A stretch of DNA of 5,407 nt from Pseudomonadales bacterium (GTDB lineage: Bacteria; Pseudomonadota; Gammaproteobacteria; Steroidobacterales; Steroidobacteraceae): the NCBI GenBank assembly GCA_020442965.1, contig JAGRJB010000359.1, positions 1 to 5,407 on the forward strand. Reading direction: 5' to 3'. This document shows, piece by piece, positions 1 to 4,608 of this stretch. Position 1 is the stretch's first letter; every line of letters begins with the position of its first letter. Under the pieces are notes generated by a model, which worked only from the letters and a program-made list of their open reading frames with translations, made no database searches and had not been told where the DNA came from. The translations under genes were made by a program, and so were the position numbers.

Positions 1-588
1 GGAGTAGCCGTTCATGTGCCGCCAGGTTTTCGGGATGCCGCGGTCGCCCATCAACCAGGTGACCTGATGCGCCGACTCCGGTGACAGCGACCAGAAGTCC
101 CACTGCATATCATGGTCGCGCAGCCCGCTGTCTGCCCGGCGCTTCTGCGACCGGATAAAGTGCTGGAATTTCATGGGGTCTCGAAGGAAAAAGATCGGCG
201 TATTGTTGCCGACCATGTCGTAGTTGCCGTCAGTCGTGTAGAACTTGAGCGAAAACCCACGCGGATCGCGCCACGTATCGGGGCTGCCACGTTCCCCGGC
301 CACCGTGGAAAAGCGGATCAGAGTGTCGGTCTTCGTGCCGGGCTGAAAGACTGCGGCCCTGGTATACGCGCTGACGTCGCTCGTTACTTTGAAGTGGCCG
401 AAAGCACCGCCGCCCTTGGCATGTGGCTGACGTTCGGGGATGCGCTCGCGGTTGAAATTGGCCATCTGCTCGATCAGATAGTGATCGTGCAGCAGGATCG
501 GCCCATCCGCACCAATCGTCAGCGAGTGTTCGTCACTCGCAACTGGTATACCGGCATCCGTGGTCGTGGACTTGGTTTGGTCAGCCAT
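1..588 (-). CDS. Monofunctional haem catalase, N-terminal 196 residues (3' end outside window)
   Basis: This enzyme disproportionates hydrogen peroxide to water and oxygen using haem. Reading leftward from the ATG at 588, the frame is open for 196 codons to the window edge, so the C-terminal part, including the haem-ligand Tyr region, is not visible. The PROSITE-type catalase active-site pattern is intact at residues 45-62 ([18 protein letters not shown]), with the distal catalytic His at residue 56. The second catalytic residue, Asn128, lies in [12 protein letters not shown]. Other family blocks are [20 protein letters not shown] (92-111), [11 protein letters not shown] (161-171) and the [16 protein letters not shown] block at the edge. 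There is no signal peptide, so it is probably cytoplasmic. The short N-terminus suggests a small-subunit (clade 3-like) catalase, but clade and total length cannot be fixed from this fragment. A good AGGAG precedes the ATG. It is divergent from the transporter at 941. Family assignment is very secure; the specific gene name is not. Confidence 0.96.
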   Translation of the reverse strand, partial: MADQTKSTTTDAGIPVASDEHSLTIGADGPILLHDHYLIEQMANFNRERIPERQPHAKGGGAFGHFKVTSDVSAYTRAAVFQPGTKTDTLIRFSTVAGERGSPDTWRDPRGFSLKFYTTDGNYDMVGNNTPIFFLRDPMKFQHFIRSQKRRADSGLRDHDMQWDFWSLSPESAHQVTWLMGDRGIPKTWRHMNGYS

Positions 589-596
589 TGCTGGAA

Positions 597-601
597 CTCC
601 T
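597..601 (-). promoter_or_regulatory. Shine-Dalgarno of the catalase gene
   Basis: On the minus strand AGGAG lies 8 nt upstream of the ATG at 588. This is a near-ideal site and supports 588 as the catalase start. Confidence 0.8.
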
Positions 602-616
602 GAGAAAGTTGATGAG

Positions 617-633
617 CAGGACACTAAGTCCTG
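617..633. promoter_or_regulatory. Inverted repeat CAGGAC-N5-GTCCTG upstream of catalase
   Basis: A perfect 6-bp-arm dyad with a 5-nt spacer lies 28 nt upstream of the catalase ATG, just beyond its Shine-Dalgarno. It could be an operator or a 5'-leader hairpin controlling a peroxide-responsive gene. It does not match an OxyR, PerR or Fur box that I can recognise, so the role is only inferred from position. Confidence 0.3.
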
Positions 634-720
634 ACGCTAGTATTTCGAGCGTGAGTCTTCCAATCTTGGGCGGCCAGGCAGGGCTTGTCTGTAGGCGCAT
701 GACTACTTCACCAGGGCGCA

Positions 721-925
721 TGGCGCGTGCTCAGCGGCGGCACCAACGTCGGCGGCATGGTATTGCCCAGGCTCAGAACCTGGCGGACTCGGTAGGCGAT
801 CCCAACGGCAGCCAGCAGCGCGCTGTGTCGAAACGGTTTGCTCTTGCGGCGCGATCGCCCCATCATGCGCGCGAGTGTCTGGCAGCGCGCGTTGTTAGTG
901 GCACCGTCGTCATTTCTTCGCCGTT
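721..925 (+). pseudogene. Degraded remnant resembling the 3' half of an MFS_3 transporter
   Basis: Bases 733-779 match bases 1769-1815 inside the intact transporter gene without gaps, 40 of 47 identical by my count, including the shared run ATGGTATTG. In the same relative phase the remnant reads SGGTNVGGMVLPRLR, where the intact protein has GGGAIVGAMVLAKLR (277-291). Further along, GCGAGT at 871-876 corresponds to GCGAGT at 1916-1921, where the remnant reads ASVWQRALLVAPSS against ASLLAGSCWIVAVSS (326-340). The offset between the two matched points changes by only 9 nt, so the similarity is colinear. In-frame stops lie at 793-795 and 928-930, so this cannot encode a working protein. It ends next to the start of the intact copy, as expected for a tandem paralogue that has decayed. 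Similarity outside the 47-bp core is weak, and the leftward boundary is uncertain. Confidence 0.5.
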
Positions 926-928
926 CTT

Positions 929-932
929 AGGA
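929..932 (+). promoter_or_regulatory. Ribosome binding site for the MFS transporter (GTG start)
   Basis: AGGA lies 8 nt upstream of the GTG at 941, which supports the GTG as start. No in-frame ATG near the N-terminus competes with it; the next Met is residue 38, inside the first membrane helix. Confidence 0.55.
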
Positions 933-940
933 TACGCCGC

Positions 941-2539
941 GTGAAGCCTTTGAAAAGCACCTCGGCACTAGCCGCGGCTTTGCGCCCGCTGCGCCATCCG
1001 CCCTACGCGGTGCTGTGGACCGCAACGGTCGCCACCAATATCGGTTGGTGGATGTACACGGCTGCAGTGGCCTGGCTGATGACGGATCTCAGCATCGATC
1101 CGATGTTGGTGTCACTGGTGCAGATCTCGTCGAGTCTGCCGATGTTTCTGCTGGCGCTGCCGGCAGGCGCTCTGGCTGACATCGTTGACAAGCGACGCCT
1201 GCTGATTTGGGCTGAGTGCAGCATTACGGTCGTGTCCGCGGCGATTGCGGCACTTGTCTGGCTCGACCGCTTCACACCGGTCACGTTGTTACTCTTCACC
1301 TTTCTGCTGGGCGCAGGTGCTGCAATCGTCGCGCCGCCGATGCAGTCCATCGTGCCGCTCTTGATCAAGCGTAGAGACGAACTACCCGTGGCCGTAGCCC
1401 TCAACAGTGTTGGCGTAAACATCAGCCGCGCCATCGGTCCGGCGTTGGCGGGCCTGTTGACCGTCGGCGTCGGAGTTGCCGCGCCGTTCTGGATCAATGC
1501 GGTCGCCAACCTTGGGAGCATCGGCGGATTGCTGTGGTGGCGTCCCCCGCAGAAGAAGCAGAGTAGTCGATTGCCTGCGGAACGGTTTTTTGCCGCGATT
1601 CGAACCGGCGCGCGGTACGCACGCAACAATCCGCCCTTGCGCGCGACCTTGTTCCGCGCGATCGGATTCTTTCTGTTCGCAAGCGCCTATTGGGCCTTGT
1701 TGCCGCTCGTTGCGCGCACGCAGATCAGCGGCGGCCCAACGCTGTACGGCATCTTGTTGGGTGCGATCGGCGGCGGCGCCATCGTCGGCGCCATGGTATT
1801 GGCCAAGCTCAGAGCGACGTTCAGTCCGAACGCCCTGGTCGCAGGGGCGACAATCGGCACCGCCTTGGCGCTCGTAATGTTCGCCGTCGCACGCGAGCCG
1901 TGGACCGCGCTTGCTGCGAGTCTGCTGGCCGGCAGCTGTTGGATCGTCGCGGTGTCGAGTCTGAACGTTTCGGCGCAGTTCGCATTGCCTGATTGGGTAC
2001 GCGGACGCGGGCTCGCAATCTATGTGACCACCTTTTCCGGCGCCATGGCGCTCGGCAGCGCACTTTGGGGCGGGCTGGCCAGCATCATCGGCCTGTCGAT
2101 GACACACATCGCCGCAGCGGCGTGCGCGCTGCTTGCGATTCCGCTGACGCGGCGCTGGAAGTTGCAGGGGTCCAGCACAATCGACCTTGCGCCGTCGATG
2201 CATTGGCCGACGCCCATCGTTGCGGATCCGATCGAAGATGATGCCGGCCCTGTGTTGGTCACCATCGAATACGATGTCATTCCGAGCCAGCGCGAACCGT
2301 TTCTCGCGGCGCTCTATCTCCTGTCAGGTCAGCGCCGGCGCGATGGGGCCTACGCGTGGGGCGTGTTTGAGGATGCCGCAGCGCGCGGCAAATTCATCGA
2401 AACCTATCTGGTCGAATCGTGGCTCGAGCACCTGCGCTTGCACGAGCGTGTCACCAACGCCGATCTTGCGGTGGAAGAGCGCGTGCACAGCTTTTTGATC
2501 AGTGAGGCGAAGACGACGCATCTGGTCACGCCCGCGTGA
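941..2539 (+). CDS. MFS_3 (EntS-like) transporter with soluble C-terminal domain
   Basis: This is an inner-membrane major facilitator transporter of 532 residues, in the MFS_3/transmembrane secretion effector group that includes the enterobactin exporter EntS. The direction is probably outward; the substrate is unknown. About residues 20-405 hold the hydrophobic helices. The cytoplasmic motif A is clear at 76-88 (GALADIVDKRRLL), and the conserved DWVRGRGLAIY segment lies at 351-361. A basic central loop (about 200-235) separates the two halves. Residues about 437-520 form a non-membrane extension with the alternating pattern VLVTIEYDV, then RRRDGAYAWGVFED, then ESWLEHLRLHERVT. This resembles the antibiotic-biosynthesis-monooxygenase-like tail seen on many MFS_3 proteins. 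The start is GTG at 941, overlapping a TGA in another frame. It stands alone: catalase is divergent, and only a gene relic follows. Family is secure; the physiological substrate is not inferable here. Confidence 0.92.
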   Translation: MKPLKSTSALAAALRPLRHPPYAVLWTATVATNIGWWMYTAAVAWLMTDLSIDPMLVSLVQISSSLPMFLLALPAGALADIVDKRRLLIWAECSITVVSAAIAALVWLDRFTPVTLLLFTFLLGAGAAIVAPPMQSIVPLLIKRRDELPVAVALNSVGVNISRAIGPALAGLLTVGVGVAAPFWINAVANLGSIGGLLWWRPPQKKQSSRLPAERFFAAIRTGARYARNNPPLRATLFRAIGFFLFASAYWALLPLVARTQISGGPTLYGILLGAIGGGAIVGAMVLAKLRATFSPNALVAGATIGTALALVMFAVAREPWTALAASLLAGSCWIVAVSSLNVSAQFALPDWVRGRGLAIYVTTFSGAMALGSALWGGLASIIGLSMTHIAAAACALLAIPLTRRWKLQGSSTIDLAPSMHWPTPIVADPIEDDAGPVLVTIEYDVIPSQREPFLAALYLLSGQRRRDGAYAWGVFEDAAARGKFIETYLVESWLEHLRLHERVTNADLAVEERVHSFLISEAKTTHLVTPA

Positions 2540-2564
2540 TCCTGAATAGATGATCTGCAGGTGA

Positions 2565-2696
2565 ACCGGCCGCTTTCAACGAATCGATGGCGGGACCTGT
2601 GGCCGGCCGATCGGAGTGACTGTGGATCGACGTGGCGCGCTCAATGTGGCCGACGACCCGTCGAACACGCTCTCGCGCATCACGTCGAGACACGGG
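2565..2696 (+). pseudogene. C-terminal relic of a PQQ-dependent (L-sorbosone-type) sugar dehydrogenase
   Basis: Starting 26 nt after the transporter stop, one frame reads TGRFQRIDGGTCGRPIGV, then TVDRRGALNVADDPSNTLSRIT. From family memory, this matches the last blade of PQQ-dependent L-sorbosone/glucose dehydrogenases (COG2133), whose C-terminus typically reads like TGF..DG..WGRPVGVAVD..GALLVADD.GN..WRVT. The spacing DG-GRP-GV-VD-GAL-VADD-N-RIT is kept throughout. A TGA in the same frame at 2562-2564 cuts it off from any upstream part, and no catalytic region precedes it because the transporter gene ends at 2539. The frame continues past residue RIT as unrelated sequence to 2948. It is therefore a truncated, probably untranslated 3' fragment. 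The similarity is by recognition only; I ran no search. Confidence 0.6.
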
Positions 2697-2742
2697 TCAA
2701 AGTTGATTGTTACTGCCCGACATCCTCAGCCGCAATTGGGGC

Positions 2743-2901
2743 CTACCACGGGGTGCTACGTAGAACCGCCAATTTCAAAAACTTCGGATGCTCCTGATAA
2801 TGCAGCGACGACGAATACAGGTCGCCGAGAAATCGGTCGAGCAGGGCCGGCAAAACCTGCAGGCGTCTGTCGGGTTCACGTACTCTTGTCGAGGGTGTGG
2901 C
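2743..2901 (-). other. Possible minus-strand C-terminal coding remnant
   Basis: On the minus strand a 52-codon open stretch ends at a TAG at 2745-2743. It follows a TGA at 2904-2902 and contains no convincing start. Its inner part reads RRLQVLPALLDRFLGDLY and then HYQEHPKFLKLAVLRSTPW, a more protein-like composition than the other frames here. Its last third is encoded by repeat copy A. I do not recognise a family. It may be a truncated gene end or chance openness in GC-rich DNA. Confidence 0.2.
2744..2802 (+). repeat. Dispersed direct repeat, copy A
   Basis: This 59-bp segment aligns without gaps to 4390-4448, 45 of 59 identical by my count. The best conserved core is around TAGAACC and TTTCAAA, and both copies end in GATAATG. 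It contains the perfect palindrome CTACGTAG (2756-2763), where copy B has CTAAGTAG. Both copies are intergenic and lie in the same orientation on either side of the porin gene. They could be IS-end relics, a small intergenic repeat family, or remnants of one decayed coding sequence. On the minus strand both copies give a peptide ending in EVFE-x-x-GST-stop. Confidence 0.65.
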
Positions 2902-2942
2902 TCATCTCGACTCAGCCGGCCCCAGTCATCAGCATTTGGACG

Positions 2943-2966
2943 CGGTAGCGGAAACGGGGGCTACCG
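2943..2966. repeat. Perfect 7-bp-stem inverted repeat (CGGTAGC/GCTACCG)
   Basis: CGGTAGC and GCTACCG flank a 10-nt loop. The octamer GACGCGGT occurs at 2939-2946 and again at 2966-2973, overlapping both edges of the stem. There is no T-run on either side, so it is not a standard terminator. It may be a structured leader or part of a degraded repeat. Confidence 0.4.
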
Positions 2967-2999
2967 ACGCGGTGCACTAACAGTCGGCCAATGAGGGGT

Positions 3000-3029
3000 G
3001 TGGCAACTAATGCGCGGAAGAAATATAGA
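3000..3029 (+). promoter_or_regulatory. Weak sigma-70-like promoter upstream of the porin gene
   Basis: GTGGCA at 3000-3005 (4 of 6 to TTGACA) and TATAGA at 3024-3029 (4 of 6 to TATAAT) are 18 nt apart, in the AT-richest patch before the porin start, about 54 nt upstream of its GTG. Such a match is easily found by chance. Confidence 0.25.
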
Positions 3030-3036
3030 GATCAGA

Positions 3037-3060
3037 GTGGGTAGGCTTGGATTGACCCAC
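3037..3060. promoter_or_regulatory. Inverted repeat GTGGGT-N12-ACCCAC before the porin gene
   Basis: The 6-bp arms lie between the promoter-like pair and the porin start, so a transcript from there would carry the hairpin in its 5' leader. It may be an operator or leader hairpin. No regulator family is recognisable. Confidence 0.25.
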
Positions 3061-3076
3061 GTCAGTGCGTCGGGGC

Positions 3077-3094
3077 CGGCCCGGTGACGGGCCG
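3077..3094 (+). promoter_or_regulatory. GC hairpin enclosing the porin GTG start codon
   Basis: CGGCCC (3077-3082) pairs perfectly with GGGCCG (3089-3094), leaving the loop GGTGAC that contains the GTG start at 3084-3086. The all-GC stem would expose the start codon in the loop but also occlude the region between it and the only ribosome-site candidate, GGGG at 3072-3075. This could tune translation. Chance in GC-rich DNA is also possible. Confidence 0.35.
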
Positions 3095-4244
3095 CACCGC
3101 GACCCGCGCTTCATTGCTGTTCGCTGTAGCCGGTCTGGCGACCAGCCTCGGCGCTATCGGTGCCCCCGCCGACGCGACCGACTGGACGTTCAGCGGCGAC
3201 CTGCGCGCGGGCTACTTCGCCAGCGAACGAACCGCTCGCGACGGTGCCGAATCCGACCAGGACTCGTTCAACGCCCGCCTGCGACTCGTTCTCGAACGGC
3301 GCCTCGATGAACGCTGGACCGTACGCACCCGGGTGGCGGGCCGTTTCAGCAGCGAGCAGGATGACACAGCCGTGTACCTACGTGGCTACGCGCCCACCCG
3401 CACCGGCACCGCATTCGGCGACATCACTCTGGACGAAGCCTATCTCGGCTACCAGGCCCCTGACGACGGGCTGCGGCTGCGCGTGGGGCGCTTCCAGACG
3501 GCGTTCTCGGTACCCGGGGTAGCGTCGAAGGGCCTCGACCGAAACGACAGCCCCGGCGTCGGCGTCAACTGGACCGACGGCGTGCACCTGGACTTGCCGG
3601 TAGCGGGTGGCTGGCGTGGCCACGTGATCGGCCAATACCGGAATCCGAAAGGTAGCGGCGGTGTCGCCTACGCACCGCTGGACTTCAGCGATGGCAACAG
3701 CCGCGCGACGGTGTTCGTCGGCCTGGAGAACAAGCACCGGCTGGGCCCGATCACGCAGCGGATGCTGTCGCTGACGTGGATGCCGCACAGCCTGGCCGAC
3801 CGTGGCCTGGCCGATCCCGCGCGCGAGGACTACATCACCGTCGACGCTCGCGTTGCTGCGGAGTGGCCGCTTGGCGCTGGCGGTCCCAGGCTGGTCACTG
3901 GCGCCGAGGTCGGCTATGCAACGCAAACTCCGCGGGATGCAGTCGCCGGAACCGGTGGCACCGGTGATACGGGTGGTCTGGCATGGCAGGTGCAGGCCAG
4001 CGTGTACGATTTCGCTCCGAACCATCACATCGGCGTCGCTGTCGGCAGTGCCGACGCCGGCTGGCTGATCTCGCCCGACTACCGCCCTAACGACAGGTCC
4101 GCGGAGATCAGGTATCAGTGGCAGTTTCTGCCGAAGACCTCGATGGAGGCACGGGTGCGCGAGCGTCGCGAATTGGAGCACCCCAAAGGCACCCGAGCGC
4201 GGGTCGACCACGACCTGTACGTGCGTTTGACGCACAAATTCTAA
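3084..4244 (+). CDS. Porin-like outer-membrane beta-barrel protein
   Basis: A 386-residue exported protein. The N-terminus has basic residues (MTGRTATR), a hydrophobic core (SLLFAVAGLATSLGAIGA) and a likely signal peptidase I site after residue 31 (ADA, then TDW). The mature part shows alternating polar/apolar strands rich in Tyr, Trp, Gly and Arg, with short turns such as LERRLDERW and YQAPDDGLR. It ends DLYVRLTHKF, with the C-terminal Phe typical of Bam-assembled barrels. LDEAYLGY-to-RVGRFQTAFS (117-142) resembles the central region of several porin families. A Gly/Thr-rich turn (289-298) is encoded by short ACCGGTGGC-like repeats. I cannot assign a named porin family or a substrate. The start is GTG at 3084: a TAG lies in frame at 3042-3044, and no ATG occurs in between. 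The proximity of a PQQ sugar dehydrogenase suggests sugar or polyol uptake, but the two genes are 364 nt apart and probably transcribed separately. Confidence 0.85.
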   Translation: MTGRTATRASLLFAVAGLATSLGAIGAPADATDWTFSGDLRAGYFASERTARDGAESDQDSFNARLRLVLERRLDERWTVRTRVAGRFSSEQDDTAVYLRGYAPTRTGTAFGDITLDEAYLGYQAPDDGLRLRVGRFQTAFSVPGVASKGLDRNDSPGVGVNWTDGVHLDLPVAGGWRGHVIGQYRNPKGSGGVAYAPLDFSDGNSRATVFVGLENKHRLGPITQRMLSLTWMPHSLADRGLADPAREDYITVDARVAAEWPLGAGGPRLVTGAEVGYATQTPRDAVAGTGGTGDTGGLAWQVQASVYDFAPNHHIGVAVGSADAGWLISPDYRPNDRSAEIRYQWQFLPKTSMEARVRERRELEHPKGTRARVDHDLYVRLTHKF

Positions 4245-4279
4245 CAAGTCCTCTGACCTGATCTGCGGATGGTCGGTCG

Positions 4280-4298
4280 GCGATCTCGAGTAGATCGC
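4280..4298 (+). terminator. Stem-loop after the porin gene, possible terminator without U-tract
   Basis: GCGATCT and AGATCGC (7 bp) enclose the 5-nt loop CGAGT, starting 35 nt after the porin stop. The position suits a transcription end, but no T-run follows, so intrinsic termination is not assured. Confidence 0.35.
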
Positions 4299-4320
4299 GC
4301 ACGCTCCGATGGTCGAAACG

Positions 4321-4346
4321 TGCTAAATCGAAGTCATCCGGCACTA
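4321..4346 (+). repeat. Partial repeat copy C, close upstream of copy B
   Basis: Bases 4328-4346 match 4421-4439 inside copy B, 16 of 19 identical, including CCGGCACTA. TGCTAA at 4321-4326 also matches TGCTAA at 4400-4405. About 14-15 nt between these two blocks are missing relative to copy B. It looks like a deleted or partial third member of the family. Confidence 0.5.
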
Positions 4347-4389
4347 ACAAATCGGTGCAGCCGAGTTGTAGTGGACAGTTCTGGTGACA

Positions 4390-4448
4390 AACCACGGGTT
4401 GCTAAGTAGAACCCCGAGTTTCAAAGACTTCCGGCACTATCGATAATG
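4390..4448 (+). repeat. Dispersed direct repeat, copy B
   Basis: This is the partner of 2744-2802 (45 of 59 identical, no gaps, same orientation). It begins AACCACGGGTTGCTAAGTAG and ends GATAATG. Inside it, GGGTT and AACCC can pair around the loop GCTAAGTAG, a stem that is weaker in copy A. It lies between the porin and the PQQ dehydrogenase gene and is intergenic. Confidence 0.65.
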
Positions 4449-4461
4449 ACCTCAGAATAAG

Positions 4462-4602
4462 TTAAGGCCCGTTGCGCGCCCAGCTTAGCCCTTCATTTTC
4501 AGTGGTCGGAAATATTCCGAGCCGTTTCAACGTCTCAAGAACGCTCAGGAGATTCACTTGATCACCAATCGGTTCCTTACTCACGTAAACGATCTTCTTG
4601 CG
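4462..4602 (-). pseudogene. Possible C-terminal gene remnant or small ORF on the minus strand
   Basis: The minus strand reads RKKIVYVSKEPIGDQVNLL and then SVLETLKRLGIFPTTENEG before a TAA at 4464-4462. The stretch is visibly more AT-rich than the neighbouring genes and has a believable helix-like composition. There is no ATG; a GTG at 4584-4582 could start a 40-residue peptide. The same minus frame stays open rightward to 5145, but that part is the codon-aligned antisense of the PQQ dehydrogenase and is probably spurious. The plus strand is also open here in the dehydrogenase frame (from 4489), so coding on the minus strand is not established. I do not recognise the family. It could be the tail of a gene truncated when the dehydrogenase came to lie here. 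Confidence 0.25.
4506..4520. promoter_or_regulatory. Dyad TCGGAA-ATA-TTCCGA upstream of the PQQ dehydrogenase
   Basis: Perfect 6-bp arms around a 3-nt centre lie 88 nt upstream of the ATG at 4609, in an AT-richer patch. The geometry suits a dimeric repressor site. No known operator is recognised, and it also lies inside the possible minus-strand remnant. Confidence 0.25.
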
Positions 4603-4608
4603 AGGCCT

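Noticed and set aside
112..603. Plus-strand 163-codon frame at the left end
   Set aside because: The minus strand encodes an unmistakable catalase across the same bases.
631..662. ISSVSLP-like reading compared with ISSSLP in the transporter
   Set aside because: It would require a deletion of about 550 bp before the well-supported 733-779 match and rests on a few residues, so it was left out of the relic.
588..944. 118-codon plus-strand frame before the transporter, overlapping its GTG
   Set aside because: It starts at the catalase start site, has no ribosome site of its own, and its sequence switches frames relative to the transporter similarity, so it fits a decayed relic better than a gene.
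1382..2203. 273-codon minus-strand frame opposite the transporter gene
   Set aside because: Its product is rich in Arg, Gln and Ala with no hydrophobic core or motif, as expected of an antisense shadow of a membrane protein gene.
3051..3060. ATTGACCCAC resembling motifs near some IS21-type insertion-sequence ends
   Set aside because: It is ten bases only, with no transposase, no matching second end and no target duplication; too short to support a mobile element.
3378..4247. Long 289-codon minus-strand reading frame opposite the porin gene
   Set aside because: It is antisense to a gene with a clear signal peptide, beta-strand pattern and terminal Phe. Such openness is common opposite GC-rich genes, and its translation has no recognisable motif.
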